Assembly: GCA_016763165.1 (NCBI GenBank) | Contig: JAESUJ010000041.1 | Location: 1-12,792, forward strand | Reading direction: 5' to 3' | Source of the DNA: Candidatus Babeliales bacterium | GTDB lineage: Bacteria > Babelota > Babeliae > Babelales > CAZZPM01 | DNA: 12,792 nt | Part shown: one piece after another, positions 7,184 through 12,792 of the stretch | Layout of the letters: every line of letters starts with the position of its first letter | Numbering within the stretch: position 1 is the first letter of the stretch | Notes under the pieces: model-generated | What the model saw: only the letters and a program-made list of their open reading frames with translations | Told to the model about the DNA's origin: nothing | Database searches by the model: none | Translations under genes and position numbers: made by a program

Positions 7184-8571
7184 AAAGTGTTTTTCACTGC
7201 ACTGAATGTGGCCATGAATCAGTTAAATGGATCGGCTGCTGTCCAGGTTGTTCAACGTGGAACTCTTTTACAGAAAAAAAAATTGCTGTAGCTACAACAA
7301 AGCAATCTTTTACTCAATATATTAATCCTGAAAAAACAGGAACTCCTATTTTATTACGTGATATTTTAAGTTCTGAAAAGCCTCGTATGTTGAGCGGAAT
7401 TGATGAATGGGATCGCGTTGTTGGAGGTGGGATTATTCCTGGATCTTTTATTGTTATTACCGGAGATCCTGGCGTTGGAAAATCAACACTTTTATTGCAA
7501 GTAGCTGAAGGACTAGCTCAAAATCATGTCATTCAATATTTTTCTTCTGAAGAGTCATTAACACAAGTAAAGCAACGAGCAATCCGCTTGAATGTGACAT
7601 CTGAAAACATATTTTTTTCTGATGAAGCAGGACTAGAAGCTATTGTTGAACATATTAAAAGACAGAAGCCAGATGTTGTTATTTTAGACTCAATTCAAAA
7701 TTGCTTTTTACTTTCTCAACCACAAGCATTTCCTGGTACTGTTGCTCAATTGCGTGAGGCAGCATTCTTTTTAATGCGTGTTGCTAAAGAACAAGAAATT
7801 AGCATCATCATCACAGGCCACATTACCAAAGATGGTCAAATGGCTGGACCAAAACTTCTTGAACATATGGTTGATGCAGTTTTTTACCTTCAAGGTGAAG
7901 ATCGTTGGCAAACACGTATTTTACGATCTCAAAAAAATAGATTTGGGACAATTAATGAGATTGGTTTTTTTGAAATGGAAGAAAAAGGACTTGTGCCAGT
8001 CTCTAATATTAATCAACAACTACTCGATCAGACCTCTGAAAGCCCGGGATCTGCTCTTGTCTGCACCATTGAAGGAACTCGCCCTTTATTACTTGAACTA
8101 CAAGCTCTCACTGTTGAGTCGAAATTCGGTATGCCACAACGAGTGGTGACCGGTGTAGATTCAAAAACAGTCGTCCTTATTGCAGCAATTTTAGAAAAAT
8201 ATTTACATATTCCTTTCAGTCGACAAGATATTTTCTTTAAAGTAAGTGGTGGTGTCAAAATGAAAGATGCAGGAAGTGACATGGGAATCGCCTTGGCGCT
8301 TTTATCAAGTTACTTTCAAAAGCCTCTTCCTCTCCATTCGCTTGCGTTGGGAGAATTGACACTTACGGGACAATTAAAATCATCAACACATATGAAAACA
8401 CGCATGAAAGAAGCAGAAAAATTTGGCATTAAACAATTACTTGTAGCTGACACCGTTGCATCAAATAGTGATGTAAAAAAATATGGATTTAAAAATGTTT
8501 ACCAGCTTCTCTCACTTTTTCCTGAACAAGAAAGTGAACAAGCACAACCCTCTAAAAGGGTACAACCATGA
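7171..8571 (+). CDS. radA: DNA repair protein RadA (Sms)
   Basis: RadA is a RecA-like ATPase that helps branch migration and processing of recombination intermediates. The 466-residue protein has all expected parts. The N-terminal C4 zinc finger is C10, C13, C24 and C27. The Walker A motif GDPGVGKS is at residues 98-105, the Walker B VVILDS at about 169-174, and the RadA-specific KNRFG at 255-259. A Lon-protease-like C-terminal domain includes GGVKMKDAGSDMGIALALL. The GTG start at 7171 lies inside the end of tdk (13-base overlap) and gives the normal RadA N-terminus. The ribosome-binding site there is weak, so coupling to tdk is likely. The stop overlaps the smpB start by 4 bases. Confidence 0.96.
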   Translation: MSKLKSVFHCTECGHESVKWIGCCPGCSTWNSFTEKKIAVATTKQSFTQYINPEKTGTPILLRDILSSEKPRMLSGIDEWDRVVGGGIIPGSFIVITGDPGVGKSTLLLQVAEGLAQNHVIQYFSSEESLTQVKQRAIRLNVTSENIFFSDEAGLEAIVEHIKRQKPDVVILDSIQNCFLLSQPQAFPGTVAQLREAAFFLMRVAKEQEISIIITGHITKDGQMAGPKLLEHMVDAVFYLQGEDRWQTRILRSQKNRFGTINEIGFFEMEEKGLVPVSNINQQLLDQTSESPGSALVCTIEGTRPLLLELQALTVESKFGMPQRVVTGVDSKTVVLIAAILEKYLHIPFSRQDIFFKVSGGVKMKDAGSDMGIALALLSSYFQKPLPLHSLALGELTLTGQLKSSTHMKTRMKEAEKFGIKQLLVADTVASNSDVKKYGFKNVYQLLSLFPEQESEQAQPSKRVQP

Positions 8572-9023
8572 AGATGATTTGTAAAAATAAACGAGCCTTT
8601 TTTGACTATGAAATTTCAGATAAATATGAAGCTGGAATGATCCTCACGGGTGATGAAGTTAAATCAATTCGTAAAGGACAGGTCTCTTTGAATGACGCGT
8701 TTGGCAATGTCAGAGATGGCAAAATCGTTTTGATGAACTGCTACATTGCGCCATACAGCTATGCGTATGATAAAAGCGATAGCTACACACGATGCAACAG
8801 AGATTTACTGCTTAATAAACGAGAAATAAACAAAATCATCGGTAGTGTATCTCGCAAAGGATTAACGCTCATTCCTCTTTCTCTATATTTCAACAAACGT
8901 GGATATATTAAACTTGAAATTGGTGTAGGCAAACATAAAAAATTATTTAATAAAAAACAACAAATTAAAGATCGGGATCTTGCTCGCCAGACTGCACGTG
9001 AAATACGAAGCTCAACTCGATAA
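8568..9023 (+). CDS. smpB: SsrA-binding protein SmpB
   Basis: SmpB binds tmRNA and carries it to stalled ribosomes for trans-translation. The 151-residue length and sequence fit the family. The N-terminus is NKRAFFDYEISDKYEAGMIL, followed by GDEVKSIRKG, LIPLSLYFNKRGYIKLEIGVGKHK and a basic C-terminal tail (from about residue 123) that would lie in the mRNA channel. The ATG overlaps the radA stop (ATGA, 8568-8571), with AAAGGG about 8 bases upstream. No tmRNA gene is visible in this window. Confidence 0.97.
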   Translation: MKMICKNKRAFFDYEISDKYEAGMILTGDEVKSIRKGQVSLNDAFGNVRDGKIVLMNCYIAPYSYAYDKSDSYTRCNRDLLLNKREINKIIGSVSRKGLTLIPLSLYFNKRGYIKLEIGVGKHKKLFNKKQQIKDRDLARQTAREIRSSTR

Positions 9024-9044
9024 TAATAATTAATAAGGACTTTT

Positions 9045-9812
9045 ATGAAAACCCCATTTAAACAAGAACGACTTGATCACGTTAGCAACATGATCGAATT
9101 CCTCAGATCAGAATATAAGAATTCTGAAAATCATCATATCTACATTCCCCAAACATGTAACCTTGTGCCCAAGCGATATCAAAAAACATATCGTTTATCT
9201 CCAGGAGAACAGAGTATCGGAATTGTTATCAAAAGCGATCAAATGGGACACAAAAATTTCGGTGGACATACCCCGCCTTTAGCCGCGCTACACATGATGC
9301 TCGAACTTGCGATGCTTCATCCTTTTGACTCACTTAATGCAGGGCTGAACTGGCCGGATGATGTTGTGGTCAATCATAAAGCTATTGCAACTCTTTTCAC
9401 TGAAGCAGTTATTGAGCAAGGAAAAATTGTTGGCATACTTGCAATTGTCACTATGCATCTCAACAATGTCTACGCATTTTCTAATGAATATTATCATACC
9501 AAAGCAAGTGCTCGTGTTGTCACAGAAGAAGAAGTGGATGAAAGTAAATACGTCGCTTCATTTTTAAAAAAACTTGAAGAAATGCACGCCGTCTGGGAAA
9601 TAAAACAGTATCCTCAGCTGTACACTGAATGGAAAGCAAAACAAGCATATCTTAATGAGACCATAACTTTTTTTCATAATATTGGGCTCGTTATGCGAGG
9701 ACAAATACTTGATTTCTTGTCAAGCGGCAACATGATATTACATGATGAAAATGGAAAAAATCATACGGTTCCTTATTTACAAATCCAAGAATATGCACAA
9801 AAAAATAGATAA
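9045..9812 (+). CDS. Biotin-protein-ligase-like protein (BirA catalytic-domain homologue, divergent)
   Basis: The 255-residue protein resembles biotin-[acetyl-CoA carboxylase] ligases without the DNA-binding N-terminus. The clearest match is LNWPDDVVVNHKAIATLFTEAV (from residue 101), against the family pattern KWPNDVLVNGKKIAGILTE. Before it, HTPPLAALHMMLELA resembles the SPPG-LYLSL stretch. A C-terminal segment from about 215 (VMRGQILDFLSSGNMILHDE) fits the small SH3-like domain. Two active-site motifs differ: the GRGRRG biotinyl-AMP loop is replaced by QMGHKNFGG (66-74), and the GIGINV strand reads VTMHLNNV (135-142). It may therefore bind a different ligand, or be weakly active. AAGGAC precedes the ATG by about 7 bases. 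It lies 21 bases after smpB, in the same run. Confidence 0.65.
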   Translation: MKTPFKQERLDHVSNMIEFLRSEYKNSENHHIYIPQTCNLVPKRYQKTYRLSPGEQSIGIVIKSDQMGHKNFGGHTPPLAALHMMLELAMLHPFDSLNAGLNWPDDVVVNHKAIATLFTEAVIEQGKIVGILAIVTMHLNNVYAFSNEYYHTKASARVVTEEEVDESKYVASFLKKLEEMHAVWEIKQYPQLYTEWKAKQAYLNETITFFHNIGLVMRGQILDFLSSGNMILHDENGKNHTVPYLQIQEYAQKNR

Positions 9813-9826
9813 ACTATGAGGCTTTT

Positions 9827-10762
9827 ATGGCAGCAGAAAAAACAACTTTTTTTTCTTTACTAAAAAACTTTTTTTTCATCATGCTTTTTTTACAATTCGC
9901 TCCCTCTTTTTTTAGTGATATTAAAAATAAGATTGATGATAGAATGTCAAAAAAAACAAATATTGGGTGCATCCCCTTACAGGGTGAAATAAGAAGTGCT
10001 ACCTGGTTTTTACGACATGTAAAAAAGTTTAGTGACGATAAAAACATAGAGGCTCTCTGGATAAAGATTAATTCTCCAGGAGGATTTCCTGCTGCATCAC
10101 AAGCGATGCATTACGGATTACTTGAAGCAAGAAAGAAAAAACCTGTCTTTGTTGAAATACAAGATTGGGCCTGTTCTGGTGGTTATTATGTTGCTGCAGC
10201 TGCTGACAAGATCATAGCTCTTCCTTCATCATTGGTAGGAAACATTGGGGTACTCATGCAACTAATTCACTTGAAAAAAAGTATGGAATATCTCAACATG
10301 AATGTTGAATATATCAAATCAGGGAAATACAAAGCGACGGGTAATAAATTTACTGATTTAACCCCGGAACAACGGTTGTATCTACAAGGAACATCTGATG
10401 ACATGTACAAACAGTTCACAGAAGATGTTGCAAAGCAACGAAACCTTTCCTTAAAAAACCTTGCTTCATGGGCTGATGGCAAAGCGCTAACAGGAAATCA
10501 AGCACTTAAACAAGGCCTTATAGACAGAGTCGGATCAACAGAAGAGGTTAATCAGGAGATTAAAAAAGCTCTAAACTCTGATTCTGAAATAAAAATGATC
10601 TACCCAGATCCACCATCTTTCTTAAGTCGGATGATGGGAGAAGATGACAGAGAGTCTCAAGAAACATCTATGAAGTGCACCATCACTGAGATACTCTCTC
10701 TTTTTACATCCTGTTTAAATACAAGACAGATACATAGCGCAAATATATTAATACCTTCTTAA
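9827..10762 (+). CDS. sppA: Signal peptide peptidase SppA, short (36K) type
   Basis: This S49-family serine protease degrades cleaved signal peptides in the membrane. The 311-residue protein has a hydrophobic N-terminal anchor at about residues 8-30. The core begins NIGCIPLQGEI. INSPGG is at 81-86. The nucleophile motif is ACSGGYYVAAAADKI, with Ser117 (a Cys precedes it where Ala or Ser is usual). SLVGNIGV is at 135-142. The catalytic lysine lies in KSGKYKATGN, probably K169. The last 35 residues or so (SMKCTITEIL onward) are not part of the usual core. GAGG precedes the ATG at 9827 by about 7 bases, and the gap from the ligase-like gene is 14 bases. It is the last full gene of the plus-strand run. 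The several exported proteins around it are possible sources of its substrates, by inference. Confidence 0.93.
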   Translation: MAAEKTTFFSLLKNFFFIMLFLQFAPSFFSDIKNKIDDRMSKKTNIGCIPLQGEIRSATWFLRHVKKFSDDKNIEALWIKINSPGGFPAASQAMHYGLLEARKKKPVFVEIQDWACSGGYYVAAAADKIIALPSSLVGNIGVLMQLIHLKKSMEYLNMNVEYIKSGKYKATGNKFTDLTPEQRLYLQGTSDDMYKQFTEDVAKQRNLSLKNLASWADGKALTGNQALKQGLIDRVGSTEEVNQEIKKALNSDSEIKMIYPDPPSFLSRMMGEDDRESQETSMKCTITEILSLFTSCLNTRQIHSANILIPS

Positions 10763-10782
10763 AATTTAAGAGGAAATAGTTT

Positions 10783-10806
10783 ATGAAATTTCTGCATCTA
10801 AAATGA
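10783..10806 (+). other. Seven-codon open frame with a good ribosome-binding site
   Basis: AAGAGGA (about 10768-10774) precedes an ATG that encodes only MKFLHLK before TGA, directly after sppA and just ahead of the 21-bp hairpin. It could be the remains of a lost gene, a leader-type peptide, or chance. Confidence 0.2.
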
Positions 10807-10811
10807 AGTAT

Positions 10812-10856
10812 GATCATAAAGAATCCCAGAACTGAGTTCTGGGATTCTTTATGATC
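10812..10856. terminator. Perfect 21-bp hairpin between converging transcripts
   Basis: The bases 10812-10832 and 10836-10856 are exact inverse complements around the 3-base loop TGA. It sits between the plus-strand sppA run and the minus-strand exported pseudogene, where a bidirectional terminator is expected. It lacks a long T-run on either side (only TTT inside the stem). Confidence 0.6.
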
Positions 10857-10882
10857 TATAAAAATAAAACCTTAGAGTTTAA

Positions 10883-11495
10883 TCAATTTTTAATACATGT
10901 TTCTTTTAACTGATCAAATAACATTGTAAAATGCTGTTCTCGTGACTGAGTAACAATAGGATCAAACTTACAACTTAACTTTAATTTGAAGTCATCATAC
11001 CAAGACTCAACAGAATCAAACATATTATATATATCACGCGTACTACTACCACTTACAGAAGCAAGTATCTCATATGAAGGACCAAATATAGAATATGTAA
11101 CATATGCATTATCTATATTTTGATTGAAACTTATTCCCATCTCTTTTATCTCACATATGTTATTTATATTATTATCTGCTAAGAGTATTCCTATAAGTAT
11201 TTTAATTTCTCTTTTATATTTGATAATAAATTCTTTTGAAAAAGTAGCTATATAAATCTTAAACATTTCTTTAAAATCTTCTAAATTAAAATGTTCGCCC
11301 GCTAAATCTATAAAGAAATCACTATTTTCAAATTGAAGATCCCATTACTTTCAAAAAATGATGAATGGTATCTGATGATGAAATCTTTACTTCATTTCCC
11401 TTATGAGTTGAATCAACCAATAAGTTTTTAGCATCAGCATTAGATACATCTACTAATCCGATAAAAATTATAAATAATAATAATAGTCTTTTCAT
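10883..11495 (-). pseudogene. Frameshifted gene for an exported protein of unknown function
   Basis: Translation from the ATG at 11495, with AAGGAG upstream (GAAGGAGAGTTTTATG), gives MKRLLLLFIIFIGLVDVSNA, a clear signal peptide, and then runs to DTIHHFLKVMGSSI and a stop at 11328. The next frame is open over the same spot and continues (WDLQFENSDFFIDLAG...) to a stop at 10883, reading through MFKIYIATFSKEF with no ribosome-binding site of its own. Removing one G from the GGG run (CCC at 11341-11343 on the plus strand) joins the two parts into one protein of about 203 residues. The most likely reading is a gene broken by a one-base insertion, or a sequencing error. No family is recognised. The C-terminal part ends QHFTMLFDQLKETCIKN. 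Confidence 0.7.
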
Positions 11496-11548
11496 AAAAC
11501 TCTCCTTCTTTAAATCTCTCTATACAACAAAACTCAATCTATATATTT

Positions 11549-11577
11549 AGAATAACCTATCCTATTGATTTAAACAA
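11549..11577 (-). promoter_or_regulatory. Possible promoter of the frameshifted exported gene
   Basis: On the minus strand TTGTTT (11577-11572) and TATTCT (11554-11549) are 17 bases apart, about 55 bases before the start codon. The -10 is the same TATTCT as in the proposed promoter of the 302-505 gene. Confidence 0.35.
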
Positions 11578-11590
11578 AAGGCGAACCCCA

Positions 11591-11638
11591 TATTTAATCG
11601 ATTTTTAGCATTTTTTCTGTAAAAAATGCGGTTAAATA
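11591..11638. repeat. Hairpin with a 9-bp inner stem and a 9-bp outer stem
   Basis: GCATTTTTT (11608-11616) pairs with AAAAAATGC (11621-11629) over the loop CTGT. An outer arm TATTTAATC (11591-11599) pairs with GGTTAAATA (11630-11638), with one G-T pair, leaving an 8-base bulge on one side. It lies downstream of the NurA-like gene and upstream of the exported pseudogene, and may end the former. No T-run follows directly. Confidence 0.4.
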
Positions 11639-11639
11639 C

Positions 11640-11678
11640 AAAAAAAACGTTTTATATAAATTTAGATTATGTTAAATT
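11640..11678 (-). terminator. Possible terminator of the NurA-like gene
   Basis: On the minus strand AAATTTA and TAAATTT (11678-11672 and 11663-11657) form an AT-only stem with an 8-base loop. Ten bases later come seven T (11646-11640). It starts 16 bases after the NurA-like stop codon. The stem is weak. Confidence 0.3.
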
Positions 11679-11693
11679 TTCAGCAAATCCTTC

Positions 11694-12792
11694 TTAATAC
11701 GGCATTTGCTTCTTTTTAATGCTTTTTTCAGAATGTTGTATTGCAATACTCTGATCTGAAGCTTGTCGAGCACAGACTTGATAAAAATATTCTTTGTCTG
11801 CTTGTTTTACCACTGCTTGCTCATGAGCTTCAGCTAAGACAACTGGATACCCGTACCCTTTTTCAATCTGATCAACAATAACTTGATAAACAAAACTAGA
11901 AATAGCATCATCTTGAACAATCCATGCAGGCATCTCAATTCTACCCACTTCTTGAGCACCATGATAATATGAAAAATAAGGTTGTAAGTTTTCAAGATAT
12001 TGCAAGCTCCACATAGATGCTGGTCTAAAAAATATTGATCTATGCAGACGAGGAAGAACGGTACTCATCAATTGTCGATCAGAAACAGTATCAACAACTT
12101 CACAAGGAAATGTTTCATACGCCTCATGACATGGTCGGCAATTAGCACGTTTAAATCGACAGAGTCCAAGTTTTATTAAATTAATAAGATCTTTGTTTTG
12201 TGGTGCACTCAAATAACTTGCAAACGGAATAGCATGGTCAGTCAATATTTGTAACGCTTTGCAATACCGATCAAAAAAATACTGCCTATCTTTATCATTC
12301 ACCGATATCAAATGATAAAATAGAAGAGTTCCATCAAATAGAACAACCAGCTGCTTACATCCTTTTTTTTTCATAGCTAGAGCTTTTTCAACAGATACTT
12401 CAAACTCACGAGCCTCTCGCTCAAGATTGATCCACTCCGTTGTCACAACAATCTGTTCTTTCTGTTCATTTAATCGATACAAAGAAAAAAGTTCTGGTTC
12501 AGAAAAAACAGAAACTGGATCTTGACTCCCATATTCGATAGAAATCCCACCAATATTTATCAATGCTTGCTGCACATATAATTGATGATGATCTGGATAC
12601 ACTTGAGAACCATCAATACCAAGGACCGAATATTGATCTTTGTACTTTTGTACTAAGCTATAATCTGACAAATCACCTTTCCATGATGGAACCGAAAACA
12701 ATGACTCAGCCTCTTCCGCATGCAAAAAAAAATCTGTATCTTTAACTATTTTTTCCCATGTTTCACGCAACACAGTTTCATAGCAAAACTCC
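11694..12792 (-). CDS. NurA-domain nuclease-like protein (5' end beyond the window)
   Basis: The protein resembles NurA, a 5'-3' nuclease that works with the HerA helicase in archaeal end resection and also occurs in bacteria. Counting from the GTG at 12773, SVLGIDGSQVYPD (49-61) carries the first metal-binding aspartate (D54). E120 lies in the usual middle region, VVLFDGTLL (143-151) has D147, and the C-terminal YPVVLAEAHEQAVVKQAD (309-326) has H317. This spacing fits the family. The segment C205-x6-C212-x2-C215-x8-C224 (near FKRANCRPCHEAYE) could bind metal. The frame stays open upstream of the GTG to the window edge (EFCYETVLRE), and no ribosome-binding site precedes that GTG, so the true start is probably outside. 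No HerA gene is in view. Confidence 0.7.
   Translation of the reverse strand, partial: EFCYETVLRETWEKIVKDTDFFLHAEEAESLFSVPSWKGDLSDYSLVQKYKDQYSVLGIDGSQVYPDHHQLYVQQALINIGGISIEYGSQDPVSVFSEPELFSLYRLNEQKEQIVVTTEWINLEREAREFEVSVEKALAMKKKGCKQLVVLFDGTLLFYHLISVNDKDRQYFFDRYCKALQILTDHAIPFASYLSAPQNKDLINLIKLGLCRFKRANCRPCHEAYETFPCEVVDTVSDRQLMSTVLPRLHRSIFFRPASMWSLQYLENLQPYFSYYHGAQEVGRIEMPAWIVQDDAISSFVYQVIVDQIEKGYGYPVVLAEAHEQAVVKQADKEYFYQVCARQASDQSIAIQHSEKSIKKKQMPY

Noticed and set aside
8568..9044. Search for a tmRNA gene next to smpB
   Set aside because: No tRNA-Ala-like ends or tag reading frame were seen around smpB on either strand.
9814..10047. Open frame on the minus strand over the start of sppA
   Set aside because: Antisense to a well-conserved SppA N-terminal region. 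Poly-A/T stretches create the open frame.
6527..10762. The tdk-radA-smpB-ligase-sppA run as a dedicated novel system
   Set aside because: Four of the five are ordinary housekeeping enzymes with intact motifs. Tight packing alone does not show a shared function.
1..12792. CRISPR arrays, insertion sequences, integrase or attachment sites
   Set aside because: No regularly spaced repeats, transposase or integrase motifs, or flanking direct repeats were seen, and nothing suggests insertion at the tRNA gene.

Overview
The window is AT-rich bacterial chromosome with short intergenic gaps, clear Shine-Dalgarno sites, several rho-independent-type hairpins, and a mix of housekeeping genes and unrecognised small exported proteins. 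No phage, transposon, plasmid or CRISPR signature was seen. The combination of a reduced-looking gene set, many Lys/Met-rich exported orphans, a NurA-domain protein and a PgsA-PgpA fusion suggests a host-dependent lineage such as Candidatus Dependentiae (TM6). That placement is inference from gene style only; nothing in the window proves it.

Layout. Positions 1-830 hold the 5' end of an unrecognised gene (minus strand), a small basic protein (302-505, plus) with promoter and terminator, and tRNA-Arg(CCT) at 674-747. Positions 830-2542 (minus) are a likely two-gene unit of exported or membrane-anchored proteins of unknown function. Positions 2810-4839 (minus) are trpS, followed with a 4-base stop/start overlap by one reading frame that joins phosphatidylglycerophosphate synthase (PgsA) to phosphatidylglycerophosphatase A (PgpA). 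These are the last two steps of phosphatidylglycerol synthesis. A small multi-spanning membrane protein (4945-5286, plus) and another small exported protein (5454-5738, minus) follow.

The RNase P RNA gene rnpB (about 5904-6272, plus) has a strong extended -10 promoter. Downstream lies a compact plus-strand run from 6527 to 10762: tdk (thymidine kinase), radA, smpB, a divergent biotin-protein-ligase-like gene, and sppA (signal peptide peptidase). Overlaps or gaps of about 15-20 bases suggest co-transcription. It joins nucleotide salvage, recombinational repair, ribosome rescue, probable protein biotinylation and membrane protease functions with no obvious common pathway. A perfect 21-bp hairpin closes this run.

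The right end (minus strand) holds a frameshifted gene for an exported protein (10883-11495) and a NurA-domain nuclease that runs off the window (11694 to the end).

The best leads are the PgsA-PgpA fusion, the biotin-ligase homologue with altered active-site motifs, the cysteine cluster inside the NurA-like protein, the two-gene exported unit, and the single-base frameshift at 11341-11343. I found no convincing multi-gene defence or otherwise novel system.
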